This document shows, piece by piece, positions 15,050 to 22,218 of a stretch of DNA of 22,929 nt. Position 1 is the first letter of the stretch, and every line of letters begins with the position of its first letter. Source of the DNA: Thermofilaceae archaeon. GTDB taxonomy: Archaea > Thermoproteota > Thermoprotei > Thermofilales > B69-G16. Where the stretch lies: NCBI GenBank assembly GCA_027017165.1, contig JALURF010000147.1, positions 1-22,929 on the forward strand. The letters are read 5' to 3'. The notes under the pieces were generated by a model. The model made no database searches, was not told where the DNA came from, and worked only from the letters and a program-made list of their open reading frames with translations. The position numbers and the translations under genes are program-made.

Positions 15050-16343
15050 GCCTCATATCCCTCGTATGTTCTATTAAGAAATCTAGTTCTTTACTTAATA
15101 TCGGCTCGTATATATTCAAAACGTCGATCATCCTGAGCTTTACTTTAGCGTCTACGCTCTCCATAAGCACATTATAGTGGCGTGGACCAGCGTATAGCTG
15201 ACTCAAAATATCTAACGCCGTCTTCACTTCATCTTTAAACTTCTTGAGTATACTAAATCTCGGATGATATCCCATATCTTCCTCTAAACTCCACACAGGG
15301 ATATCTATTCTCAATGGTATATCCCCTTCTCTAGGTAGGTAATAGAATGTTATAATAGCAGGGTATTCTAAAATCTTAGGTAAGATCGCCAAAGCCTTCT
15401 CAGAAACTGTAGCATTTTCTCTTATCGCATTCGAGAAACTTCGATCTACGTATTTCTCTAATTCTCCTCTCCTAATAGCGTTTACTAGAGAATCAAGAGC
15501 TGGAGCTGGAGTTTTTAGAATAACAGGAATTGTATAGCCCGGCTTATCGATGAACCTGGTTATCAGCGATATATCCGGTTGCGGAGATAAAGCTTCCCGG
15601 AGAAATTCCTCAACCCATGGAGGAGCTTCTCTTATCTCCCTAATTTTTTTAAGCGCATATCTGGGATTTCTCCACAAGATATTCCATACTTTGACTATTT
15701 GTCGGATGACTTCTTCCCTCACAAGGCTCTTCTCTAACTTTTTCACAAGCTCTTCTAACAATATTATCCTTTTATAGGTTCTAGACTTAGAGTCCTTGCT
15801 TATCCCTATAATTAAAACCTTTTTTCTTTTTGCTTTTCCAAACAATTCGCTATATGTGTCTACATAGTCTAACATGAAGTCTTGATATCCCGGTATCTCA
15901 GAGTCTTTGGGCAGGTGTGCGGTCCTTCCGTAGAGGGAACCATCTATTAAAATCACGCTTCCTTCAGAAATTTTCTCTATACATTTTACAGCAAGTAGAT
16001 GCTCCAAATGCTCTCTCATTCTATTCCTGAATACAGTTAGACTTAAAGAATCGACAGAGTAAAAAGGAGTTATTTTCAACTCTCGCTCTTCTCCCCCCTT
16101 GTTAGATAGCGCTAAGGCTCTGCATATGTGGATGATTAAGCCTCCCTTATGTTCTATTGTAGCGTCGCTGCTATCTATAGCTACTATTTCTCCTTTAAAT
16201 TCCCCGGCTTCAGGGAGATCCTTCCAGTATTTAGGGAATATAACTTCGTATGGTGTTAAGGTGTCCTGGAGGGAAAGTAGCTTCATTAAAATTTCTCTTT
16301 TATTTTTTAATTCTTTCAAGTATAGGTCTACGAATCTGGGCAT
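15033..16343 (-). CDS. nurA: NurA 5'-3' nuclease
   Basis: A 436-residue RNase H-like nuclease that dimerises on the HerA hexamer and degrades DNA ends to expose 3' single strands. Visible active-site elements are D57 and D60 in IVAIDSSD, D134 in ILIDGSLYGR, K183 in IGISKDSKSR, and the C-terminal HYNVLMESVDAKVKLR, which contains the conserved histidine. DIPVWSLEED upstream of that is a further family-like stretch. The start is ATG 16343. This is the first gene of the repair operon: here the order is nurA, herA, mre11, rad50, while many archaea place nurA last. An AT-rich CAATATTTTTCTTAAT lies 8-23 bases before the start; I am not sure it is the TATA box. Divergent from the S-component-like gene. 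Confidence 0.9.
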   Translation of the reverse strand: MPRFVDLYLKELKNKREILMKLLSLQDTLTPYEVIFPKYWKDLPEAGEFKGEIVAIDSSDATIEHKGGLIIHICRALALSNKGGEERELKITPFYSVDSLSLTVFRNRMREHLEHLLAVKCIEKISEGSVILIDGSLYGRTAHLPKDSEIPGYQDFMLDYVDTYSELFGKAKRKKVLIIGISKDSKSRTYKRIILLEELVKKLEKSLVREEVIRQIVKVWNILWRNPRYALKKIREIREAPPWVEEFLREALSPQPDISLITRFIDKPGYTIPVILKTPAPALDSLVNAIRRGELEKYVDRSFSNAIRENATVSEKALAILPKILEYPAIITFYYLPREGDIPLRIDIPVWSLEEDMGYHPRFSILKKFKDEVKTALDILSQLYAGPRHYNVLMESVDAKVKLRMIDVLNIYEPILSKELDFLIEHTRDMRRVRYP

Positions 16344-16437
16344 TGTTTCATTAAGAAAAATATTGAAGACTACTTATCCTTATTGCTGTCTCAGATGCGA
16401 TGGTGGGTATTACGTTTTCTTTAATTAGGATATAACC

Positions 16438-16965
16438 ATGTATTTAACTATGAAACGCTCATACTTTACGAGTAAAGACATCACGATCATAGTAGTAAGC
16501 GCCGCGTTTTGGTCAGTTCTCAACGTAACTCTAGCGCCGCTTTTTTGGTCTCTGACTCGCCTCCCCTTCTTCTGCGATATGCTAGCCATAATATCTCTGT
16601 TTCTATCAGCGTGGTGGACTAAGAGATTAGGCGCGGCGACTCTCACGGGAATAATAGCCACGCTGTTGAATTTCGTTTTTAGGCCCGAAGCTGTACATTT
16701 TTTAGGCTTTACTATCGCGTCTTTCATATTCGATTTACTTTCAAGAGGCGTAGGGTATGAGCGTTGTTTTTCAAGAGGCGGAATTCTAGCCACGATCATA
16801 GCAGTTTTATCGACCTGGATAGCTGGATTTATAATAGGGATGTTTTTCCTCGCGAAGGCCGACTTAATCGTATTTCCGCTCCTTCATGCAACTGGAGGCT
16901 TAATAGGCGCATTACTCGGCTTAGCTATAATAAGGGGGTTAGAAAGTAGGGGTATAACCCCATAA
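16438..16965 (+). CDS. Membrane protein resembling an ECF-transporter substrate-binding (S) component
   Basis: A 175-residue integral membrane protein with five or six hydrophobic helices, a size and pattern typical of ECF S components. The N-terminal stretch FTSKDITIIVVSAAFWSVLN followed by LAPLFW and the alternation of short loops resemble archaeal ThiW/YkoE-like or uncharacterised S components for vitamins. No A/A'/T energising genes are in the window, so a shared module elsewhere would be needed. The substrate is unknown. ATG 16438 gives the longest form. ATG 16450 (MKRSYFTSKD) is plausible, since an AT-rich CTTTAATTAG lies about 26 bases before it, as in a leaderless gene. Divergent from nurA. 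Confidence 0.6.
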   Translation: MYLTMKRSYFTSKDITIIVVSAAFWSVLNVTLAPLFWSLTRLPFFCDMLAIISLFLSAWWTKRLGAATLTGIIATLLNFVFRPEAVHFLGFTIASFIFDLLSRGVGYERCFSRGGILATIIAVLSTWIAGFIIGMFFLAKADLIVFPLLHATGGLIGALLGLAIIRGLESRGITP

Positions 16966-17068
16966 GAAAACCTATGTACGGCGGGCTTTGAGATTCTCGA
17001 TTTATCCTCATGGACGCCCAAGTCCACTTCCAGCATTAGGACTACGAGACAGGGCTTTTGGCTAATAA

Positions 17069-17158
17069 ACTTATAGGAAATGCTCAAGTTTCAAAGGTAA
17101 AGCGAGAAATAGGAAAATGATATTATTATGTATGTCGTAGAAATTCTATCCTATAAGT
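17069..17158. repeat. Perfect 10-bp inverted repeat with a 70-bp spacer upstream of glyS
   Basis: ACTTATAGGA at 17069-17078 is the exact reverse complement of TCCTATAAGT at 17149-17158. The right copy is a good TATA candidate for glyS. The left copy would be the same element facing the other way. This 225-base gap (16966-17190) is the longest non-coding stretch in the window. It also holds a short stem, TGGAC and GTCCA around a six-base loop at 17011-17026. I saw no tRNA and no convincing C/D or H/ACA motifs. Confidence 0.6.
17149..17158 (+). promoter_or_regulatory. Candidate TATA box for glyS
   Basis: TCCTATAAGT is centred about 37 bases before the ATG at 17191. Initiation about 26 bases downstream would leave a leader of roughly 11 bases. 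Confidence 0.4.
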
Positions 17159-17190
17159 AAATCTAAGGATCGAAGCCAGGGTAATATACC

Positions 17191-18723
17191 ATGAGCTTAG
17201 AAAAAGCTGAGTCTAAGACCGTTCAGGAAATGACTCTCCAAGAATTAGCCAGCTTCTGTACTCGTTTAGGCTTTTTCTATCCTAGTGGTAGAATCTATGG
17301 CGGGCTCAGCGGCTTCTACGATTACGGCCCTTTAGGAGCTGAACTGAGACGGGAGATTTTAAACGATTGGTGGTGGTACTTCGTAGAACGTAGAGATGAT
17401 ATTTGGGGGATTCATGGTTCTATAATTACTCATCCTAGAACATGGGTTGCCAGTGGGCACGTCGATTCTTTTATCGATTTTATAGTTACCTGTAAAAAAT
17501 GTGGAGCAGAGTATAGAGCAGATCACTTATTAGAAGACTCGGGAATAAGTGTTCCTGAATTAACATTAGAAACACTCTCTAAGCTTATTAAAGATCATGG
17601 AGTGCGCTGTCCTAAATGTAAAGGGGAGTTAGGAGATCCTACTCCTTTCAATTTGATGTTTACCACATATGTAGGACCTAAAAAGACTGTAGCCAGCCTA
17701 GCCTATTTAAGGCCTGAAACTGCCCAACTGATATTCACCAATTTTAGAAATATCATAATGACTATGGGCGTTAAACTGCCCTTCGGAATAGCTCAATATG
17801 GTAAAGCCTTTAGAAATGAGATTTCTCCTCGAGGATTTCTCTTCAGACTTAGAGAATTTGAACAAATGGAGATAGAGTACTTCGTTAATCCTAAAAAACT
17901 GGATGAATGCCCCTTCTACAATGAGATAAAAGGCATGGAGATAAACCTCCTTTCCGCCGAAATGCAAGAAAAAAGGATAAAGGAGGGAGTCTGGATCACG
18001 ATTGAAGACGCCGTTGATAAGGGGCTTATAGGCTGTAAATGGCATGCCTATTGGATTGCCGAATCTCTGCGCTGGCTTAAAAACATCGGGATTGATTATA
18101 AGAGGTTAAGAGTTAGAGAGCATATTAAAACCGAACTTGCACACTACGCGGTTCAAACTTTCGATGTAGAGTTCCTCTTTCCGCAAGCTGGGTGGAAGGA
18201 AATCGAGGGTATATCGAATAGGAGCGATTACGACTTGAGAAAACACCAAGAATACAGCGGAGCGGAAATGCATATCTACGATGACGGTGAAAAGGTAATT
18301 CCATACGTTATCGAGCCTTCCTTCGGACTCGAGAGAGTGATTTTGGCAGTGTTATTTAGCTCTTTAAATGAGATAAAGGGGCGGAGAGTCCTATCCCTAC
18401 ACCCGAAAATCGCCCCTATCAAAGTAGGAGTCTTCCCGCTGGTATCTAAGCCGGGCTTTGTAGAAAAAGCTAAAGAAGTTTATGAGATGCTTAAAGAGGA
18501 GTTTAAAACGATATATGAGGCTAAAGATAGCATAGGTAGAAGATACGCGAGAGCCGATGAACGGGGAGTACCTATCTGCGTTACAATAGATGGTCAGACA
18601 CTTAACGACAATACCGTAACTATTAGATTTAGGGATACTAGAGAACAGATCAGAGTACCTATAGAGGATCTTAAGGAGAAAATAAGAGCTATTTTCAGAG
18701 AATGGAGTACTTATGGTGCCTAG
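17191..18723 (+). CDS. glyS: Glycyl-tRNA synthetase, archaeal/eukaryotic dimeric type
   Basis: A 510-residue class II synthetase that charges tRNA-Gly. The N-terminal FYPSGRIYGGLSGFYDYGPLG (29-49) is the signature of the alpha2 enzyme. A zinc site is formed by C101 and C104 (CKKC) with C140 and C143 (CPKC). Class II motif 2 is FRNEISPRGFLFRLREFEQ (207-225), and motif 3 is EPSFGLERVI. The C-terminal anticodon-binding domain begins at LHPKIAPIKVGVFPL and ends near the stop. It is shorter than many archaeal GlyRS and lacks large insertions. The start is ATG 17191, after AGGGT at loose spacing. The TAG stop is followed directly by the ATG of the peptidase gene in the same reading frame, so the two are translationally coupled. 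Confidence 0.95.
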   Translation: MSLEKAESKTVQEMTLQELASFCTRLGFFYPSGRIYGGLSGFYDYGPLGAELRREILNDWWWYFVERRDDIWGIHGSIITHPRTWVASGHVDSFIDFIVTCKKCGAEYRADHLLEDSGISVPELTLETLSKLIKDHGVRCPKCKGELGDPTPFNLMFTTYVGPKKTVASLAYLRPETAQLIFTNFRNIIMTMGVKLPFGIAQYGKAFRNEISPRGFLFRLREFEQMEIEYFVNPKKLDECPFYNEIKGMEINLLSAEMQEKRIKEGVWITIEDAVDKGLIGCKWHAYWIAESLRWLKNIGIDYKRLRVREHIKTELAHYAVQTFDVEFLFPQAGWKEIEGISNRSDYDLRKHQEYSGAEMHIYDDGEKVIPYVIEPSFGLERVILAVLFSSLNEIKGRRVLSLHPKIAPIKVGVFPLVSKPGFVEKAKEVYEMLKEEFKTIYEAKDSIGRRYARADERGVPICVTIDGQTLNDNTVTIRFRDTREQIRVPIEDLKEKIRAIFREWSTYGA

Positions 18724-20628
18724 ATGATAGATGATGTTATAAAAATCTTTAAAAGGGAAATTTCCGGACAGAATGCTAAGCGATATGTATCTGATATTTC
18801 TCATTTCCATCGAATTCAAGCCAGTCCAGGACTTGAAAAAGCGATGGAATACGTTAAATCTAAGCTCTTAGAATTTGGATATCAGGCAGAGAAATACCAA
18901 TATCCGGCTGACGGTAAAACCGAGTATCTGGGTTTTAGAGCTCCTATCGGCTGGAAGATAAAAGATGCAGAACTTAAAATCGTGGAACCCGAGGAAATTT
19001 CGTTAGGTCGGTTTATAGAAAACCCGACTTTAGTAGTTGCACACAGCGGTTCTATTCCTCAAGGTACAAAAGCGGAAGTAGTCGACGTAGGGAGAGGGAT
19101 TAAAAACTCTGATTATAGCGTTCCTGTAGAAGGTAAATTCGTTATAGCTAGCGGACATCCGCGAATCGTTTACGAGGAGGCTGTTATAAAGAGAAAAGCC
19201 GCTGGTATAATATTTTATAGAGAAAACATATCGAATCCCCGCGCGCACCCATACCTCGGTTTTTGGCCGACAGAGGAAGAAGTTGAGGCTCTTTCGCCGA
19301 TGTTTTCTATTTCCTTAGAAAAAGCCTTGAAAATTAAGGAAATGCTCAAAAAGGGGAAAGTGGTTATTGAAGCGCGTATCGACGCTGAGTTTTATAAAGG
19401 GAATATAGGCGTCTTAGAAGCACGTCTACCAGGTTTATCGCCTAAAGACATACTCCTCATAGCCCATATATGCCACCCCATGCCTGGCGCTAACGATAAT
19501 GCGTCTGGTAGCGGATTGTTGCTCGAGCTCGCTAGAGTCGCGCGGAGACTTTATGAGAGCAAGGTTTTGAAGTTGGGGTATGGTTTACGGTTTTGGTGGG
19601 TTCCAGAGTTTAGCGGGGTTTATGCTCATTTAGCTGAGAAACCGGAAGTGTTAGACGAGATAGTATCCGTTATTAATTTGGATATGGTGGGCGGATGCCA
19701 AGATAAGGTAGGCGGGGTATTGACTATAGTTGGCGTAGCCGAGTTCTATCCTAACTTTATCCCCATATTAGCCCATTATATTTTCGAGAAAGTAGTAGAG
19801 GGGCCTAAGGCTTACGCGAGACCGGAAACTCTTCCCTTGCTAAGGTTTAAACTAGTGGGCTATGAGGGAGGGAGTGATCATCATATTTTCGTTGATCCAT
19901 ATAGGAAAATCCCAGCTACGGCGTTTATCGAGTGGCCCGATAAGTACTATCATTCAGATTTGGATATTATAGATAATATAGATCCGGGCTTGTTGAAAGT
20001 TGTCGGTACTGCAGCCTTAACTCTCGCTTATGTGGTATCTAGGATGGAAAAAGAGTTTTTTGATGAATGTTTACAAGCGATTTATAGCTCTGCGCTAAGC
20101 TCTTTATGGGATAACGCTAAGAAGCTTGTGGGAAAGCCTAAGTGGTACGCCTCTAAAAAAGTTGATATGCTATCGCGGATGTACGCCGAGGCTATCAATT
20201 CGCTATCAATCTTGAGCTTAACCGAAGATCAGCGCCTAAAGCTCAGAGAGTGTTATAAGAGAGTAAGAGAAGGTGGTTACAGAATTAAGAAGGAAATAGA
20301 AGAAAACTGGTATCTAAAAGATGAAGAAGAACCCGTCCTTAATAACGTAGACGTTTATGAAAGAACGAAGAGGAGCATTGTGAGAATATACGATATCTAC
20401 AAAAATTTGAAAGGGAAAGATAGGGAGTGGTGGCTTGAGAAAATAATTGAGAAAAAGAGAGGATTTATTGTAGATTTCTTCTACTACTTTGTAGACGGCA
20501 GACGTTCTCTGAGCGAGATTTACGATATACTTAAACTGATTTATGAAGATTTGAAAGGAGAAGACCTTGAGCGAATAGCTAAAATCTTAGAGAAGACGGG
20601 ATGGTTGAGGAGGAAAATTTCTCAGTAA
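18724..20628 (+). CDS. M28-type zinc aminopeptidase with PA insert and C-terminal winged helix (DUF4910 type)
   Basis: A 634-residue peptidase. The N-terminal helical region is followed by a protease-associated-like domain at about 70-225, then the M28 core at about 228-430. Likely zinc ligands are H248 (or H251) in AHICHPMPGANDNASG, D258, E295 in VPEFSG, D320 in NLDMVGG and H410 in YYHSDLD. The CHPxPGANDN wording is typical of DUF4910-type proteins rather than classic secreted M28 enzymes. There is no signal peptide, so it probably acts in the cytosol. The C-terminal 200 residues are helical and end in a winged-helix-like domain (about 555-634, FYYFVDGRRSLSEIYDIL), as found in this family (HTH_47). 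The start ATG follows the glyS stop with no gap. The peptide substrate is unknown. Confidence 0.85.
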   Translation: MIDDVIKIFKREISGQNAKRYVSDISHFHRIQASPGLEKAMEYVKSKLLEFGYQAEKYQYPADGKTEYLGFRAPIGWKIKDAELKIVEPEEISLGRFIENPTLVVAHSGSIPQGTKAEVVDVGRGIKNSDYSVPVEGKFVIASGHPRIVYEEAVIKRKAAGIIFYRENISNPRAHPYLGFWPTEEEVEALSPMFSISLEKALKIKEMLKKGKVVIEARIDAEFYKGNIGVLEARLPGLSPKDILLIAHICHPMPGANDNASGSGLLLELARVARRLYESKVLKLGYGLRFWWVPEFSGVYAHLAEKPEVLDEIVSVINLDMVGGCQDKVGGVLTIVGVAEFYPNFIPILAHYIFEKVVEGPKAYARPETLPLLRFKLVGYEGGSDHHIFVDPYRKIPATAFIEWPDKYYHSDLDIIDNIDPGLLKVVGTAALTLAYVVSRMEKEFFDECLQAIYSSALSSLWDNAKKLVGKPKWYASKKVDMLSRMYAEAINSLSILSLTEDQRLKLRECYKRVREGGYRIKKEIEENWYLKDEEEPVLNNVDVYERTKRSIVRIYDIYKNLKGKDREWWLEKIIEKKRGFIVDFFYYFVDGRRSLSEIYDILKLIYEDLKGEDLERIAKILEKTGWLRRKISQ

Positions 20629-20639
20629 TCGTCGTAATG

Positions 20640-20647
20640 GTTTTATT
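20640..20647 (+). promoter_or_regulatory. Candidate TATA box for nikR
   Basis: GTTTTATT is centred about 36 bases before the GTG at 20680, in the 51-base gap after the peptidase gene. Spacing gives initiation near 20670, close to the second copy of a direct repeat. Confidence 0.3.
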
Positions 20648-20674
20648 GGTGTAACTTTCCTTCAATATGGTGTA
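20647..20674 (+). repeat. Direct repeat TGGTGTA, 21-bp period, over the nikR promoter
   Basis: TGGTGTA occurs at 20647-20653 and again at 20668-20674, a 21-base period or two helical turns. The first copy lies at the end of the TATA-like element, and the second covers the probable start of transcription and supplies GGTG as a ribosome binding site. It may be an operator. NikR sites known from bacteria are inverted repeats, so the assignment to NikR is a guess. Confidence 0.35.
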
Positions 20675-20679
20675 GGAGA

Positions 20680-21093
20680 GTGGGTAAAGTTAAAAGGATA
20701 AGCATAACTCTTCCTGAAGAAGTTTTAAAAGACTTAGATAAAGTTATGGAAAAAATGGGTGCTCATAATCGGTCTAAAGTAATTTCTAACGCCATAGTGT
20801 CCTACATTTCCGCTACTCAGTGGATGCTCGGAGAAGGGCTCGTTTCGGGTTCTATAACTTTAATTTATGATCATGAAAGAGGAGAAGCTGTTAGGAAAAT
20901 CACTCATATACAACACGATTTCTCAGATATTATAAAAGCAACCATACACGTTCATTTAAGCGAGAAACTCTGTTTGGAGATCATTAGCATCGTGGGAAGC
21001 GTTGAAAGATTAAAGAAACTCCTTACAGAGCTTAGGGAGGTAAAGGCTGTTCTAGGAGTATCTTTTTCTCTGTTCCCTGTGACGGAGGGATAA
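20680..21093 (+). CDS. nikR: Nickel-responsive regulator NikR
   Basis: A 137-residue transcription factor with an N-terminal ribbon-helix-helix (VKRISITLPEEVLKDLDKVM, then the helix to about residue 47) and a C-terminal ACT-like nickel-sensing domain. The four nickel ligands of E. coli NikR (H76, H87, H89 and C95) are all present with a constant offset of three: H79 in IQHDF, H90 and H92 in IHVHLSEK, and C98. It should therefore bind Ni(II) and repress nickel-uptake or related genes. The start is GTG 20680, with GGTG seven bases upstream. It is convergent with hypD, with only two bases between stops, which fits control of nickel use for hydrogenase assembly. No nickel transporter is in the window. 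Confidence 0.92.
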   Translation: MGKVKRISITLPEEVLKDLDKVMEKMGAHNRSKVISNAIVSYISATQWMLGEGLVSGSITLIYDHERGEAVRKITHIQHDFSDIIKATIHVHLSEKLCLEIISIVGSVERLKKLLTELREVKAVLGVSFSLFPVTEG

Positions 21094-21095
21094 AA

Positions 21096-22208
21096 CTACT
21101 TAGCGCTTCTCTTAACTACACTGTATCCCCCATATTTAGCCCATATAGAACAAGTACCCTCGCTCGAAACCATGCATGGGCCGTAAGGCCTGCTAGGCGT
21201 ACATGCTTTAAGAAACATCGGACAATCCGTTGGAATAGCTTTACCCAGGATAATATCTGCGCATTTACAGTGAGGCGGAAAGTCTACGGCTTCCTCCACG
21301 CGTATATCATATCTCCTCCTCGCATCGTAGATTTTATAGTCCTCGGTTAATGTGAAAACGCTACGCGGCAGCACTCCTATACCTCTCCACTCTCCATCTA
21401 CCGCTTCAAAGGCTTTATACATCAACTTTTTGGCATTAAGATTTCCCTCCCATTTTACGACTCTAGTATACTCGTTGATTATCTTCGCCTCTCCCCTGTA
21501 AATCTGCCTCAGTATAATATTCACCGCCATCAGGAAATCTATAGGCTCGAAGCCAGCCACCACAACTGGTATACCGTATTCCTCGGCGACAAAGCTCCAA
21601 GAAGACGCTCCCATTATAGCTGAAACATGTCCCGGAGCTATTACCCCATTCAACGGTATCTCTGGGTCGTCCAAGACGTATTTAAGAGCCGGAACGGTGA
21701 GTCTATGGCTTACGAGGAAAGTCATATTCTCGGGTATATTTCTGCTACATATGTAAGCCGCCGGTATCGGGGCCGTAGTTTCAAAGCCTACTGAGAAGAA
21801 AACAGCTTCTCTCTTTTCGAATTTTGCTAGTTTAACGGCGTCTCCAACGCTATACACAACTCGGACTTCTCCGCCCTCGGCCTTTGCGTCAGCAAGACTT
21901 TTCTTAGACCCCGGAACTCTGTACATATCTCCATAAGTGTAGACTTTTATCCCTTCCATGGCGAGTTTAATCGCTTCATCTATTTCTTTTGCAGGTACGA
22001 CGCAGACGGGACATCCCGGCCCAGCTATAACTTTGATATTTTCGGGGAGTAGACTTCTCAAACCGTAATATGTTACTGTGTGTTCGTGAGTTCCACATAC
22101 GTGCATTATCTTTATCTCTTCCCCTATCTTCTCGGCTATCTTCTTGATATCGGAGGCTATCTCTAAGGCTACTTTCTTATCTCGTAAAAATAAGTTCTTT
22201 AAACTCAT
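21096..22208 (-). CDS. hypD: [NiFe]-hydrogenase maturation factor HypD
   Basis: A 370-residue iron-sulfur protein that, with HypC, is the scaffold on which the Fe(CN)2CO unit of [NiFe]-hydrogenase is built. Residues numbered from ATG 22208: CGTHEHT with C38, GPGCPVC with C66 and C69, the GFETTAP segment, and the C-terminal [4Fe-4S] cysteines in PPHCKCAD, TDCPMF, KACTPS, GPCM and GTCS. The length matches normal HypD. An upstream in-frame TTG (22259) would overlap hypE by 41 bases and adds residues not typical of the family. ATG 22208, 10 bases after the hypE stop and preceded by GAGTGAG, is preferred; GTG 22217 is also possible. Forms an operon with hypE and is convergent with nikR. Confidence 0.95.
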   Translation of the reverse strand: MSLKNLFLRDKKVALEIASDIKKIAEKIGEEIKIMHVCGTHEHTVTYYGLRSLLPENIKVIAGPGCPVCVVPAKEIDEAIKLAMEGIKVYTYGDMYRVPGSKKSLADAKAEGGEVRVVYSVGDAVKLAKFEKREAVFFSVGFETTAPIPAAYICSRNIPENMTFLVSHRLTVPALKYVLDDPEIPLNGVIAPGHVSAIMGASSWSFVAEEYGIPVVVAGFEPIDFLMAVNIILRQIYRGEAKIINEYTRVVKWEGNLNAKKLMYKAFEAVDGEWRGIGVLPRSVFTLTEDYKIYDARRRYDIRVEEAVDFPPHCKCADIILGKAIPTDCPMFLKACTPSRPYGPCMVSSEGTCSIWAKYGGYSVVKRSAK

Positions 22209-22218
22209 AGTACTCACT

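Noticed and set aside
16884..17087. Minus-strand open frame of 67 codons in the gap before glyS
   Set aside because: It overlaps the conserved membrane-gene 3' end, has no ribosome site and no recognisable composition. A transcript from the inverted TATA copy would start inside it. Treated as non-coding.
16966..17190. C/D-box or H/ACA guide RNA, or a tRNA, in the longest gap
   Set aside because: I found only a one-mismatch box C-like ATGAGGA on the minus strand, no matching box D, no clear kink-turn or ACA-capped hairpin, and no cloverleaf.
18721..18726. glyS and the peptidase gene as one read-through fusion across TAG
   Set aside because: The two genes are in the same frame and separated only by TAG, but both are complete families with their own start and end. 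This junction is evidence that TAG works as a stop here.
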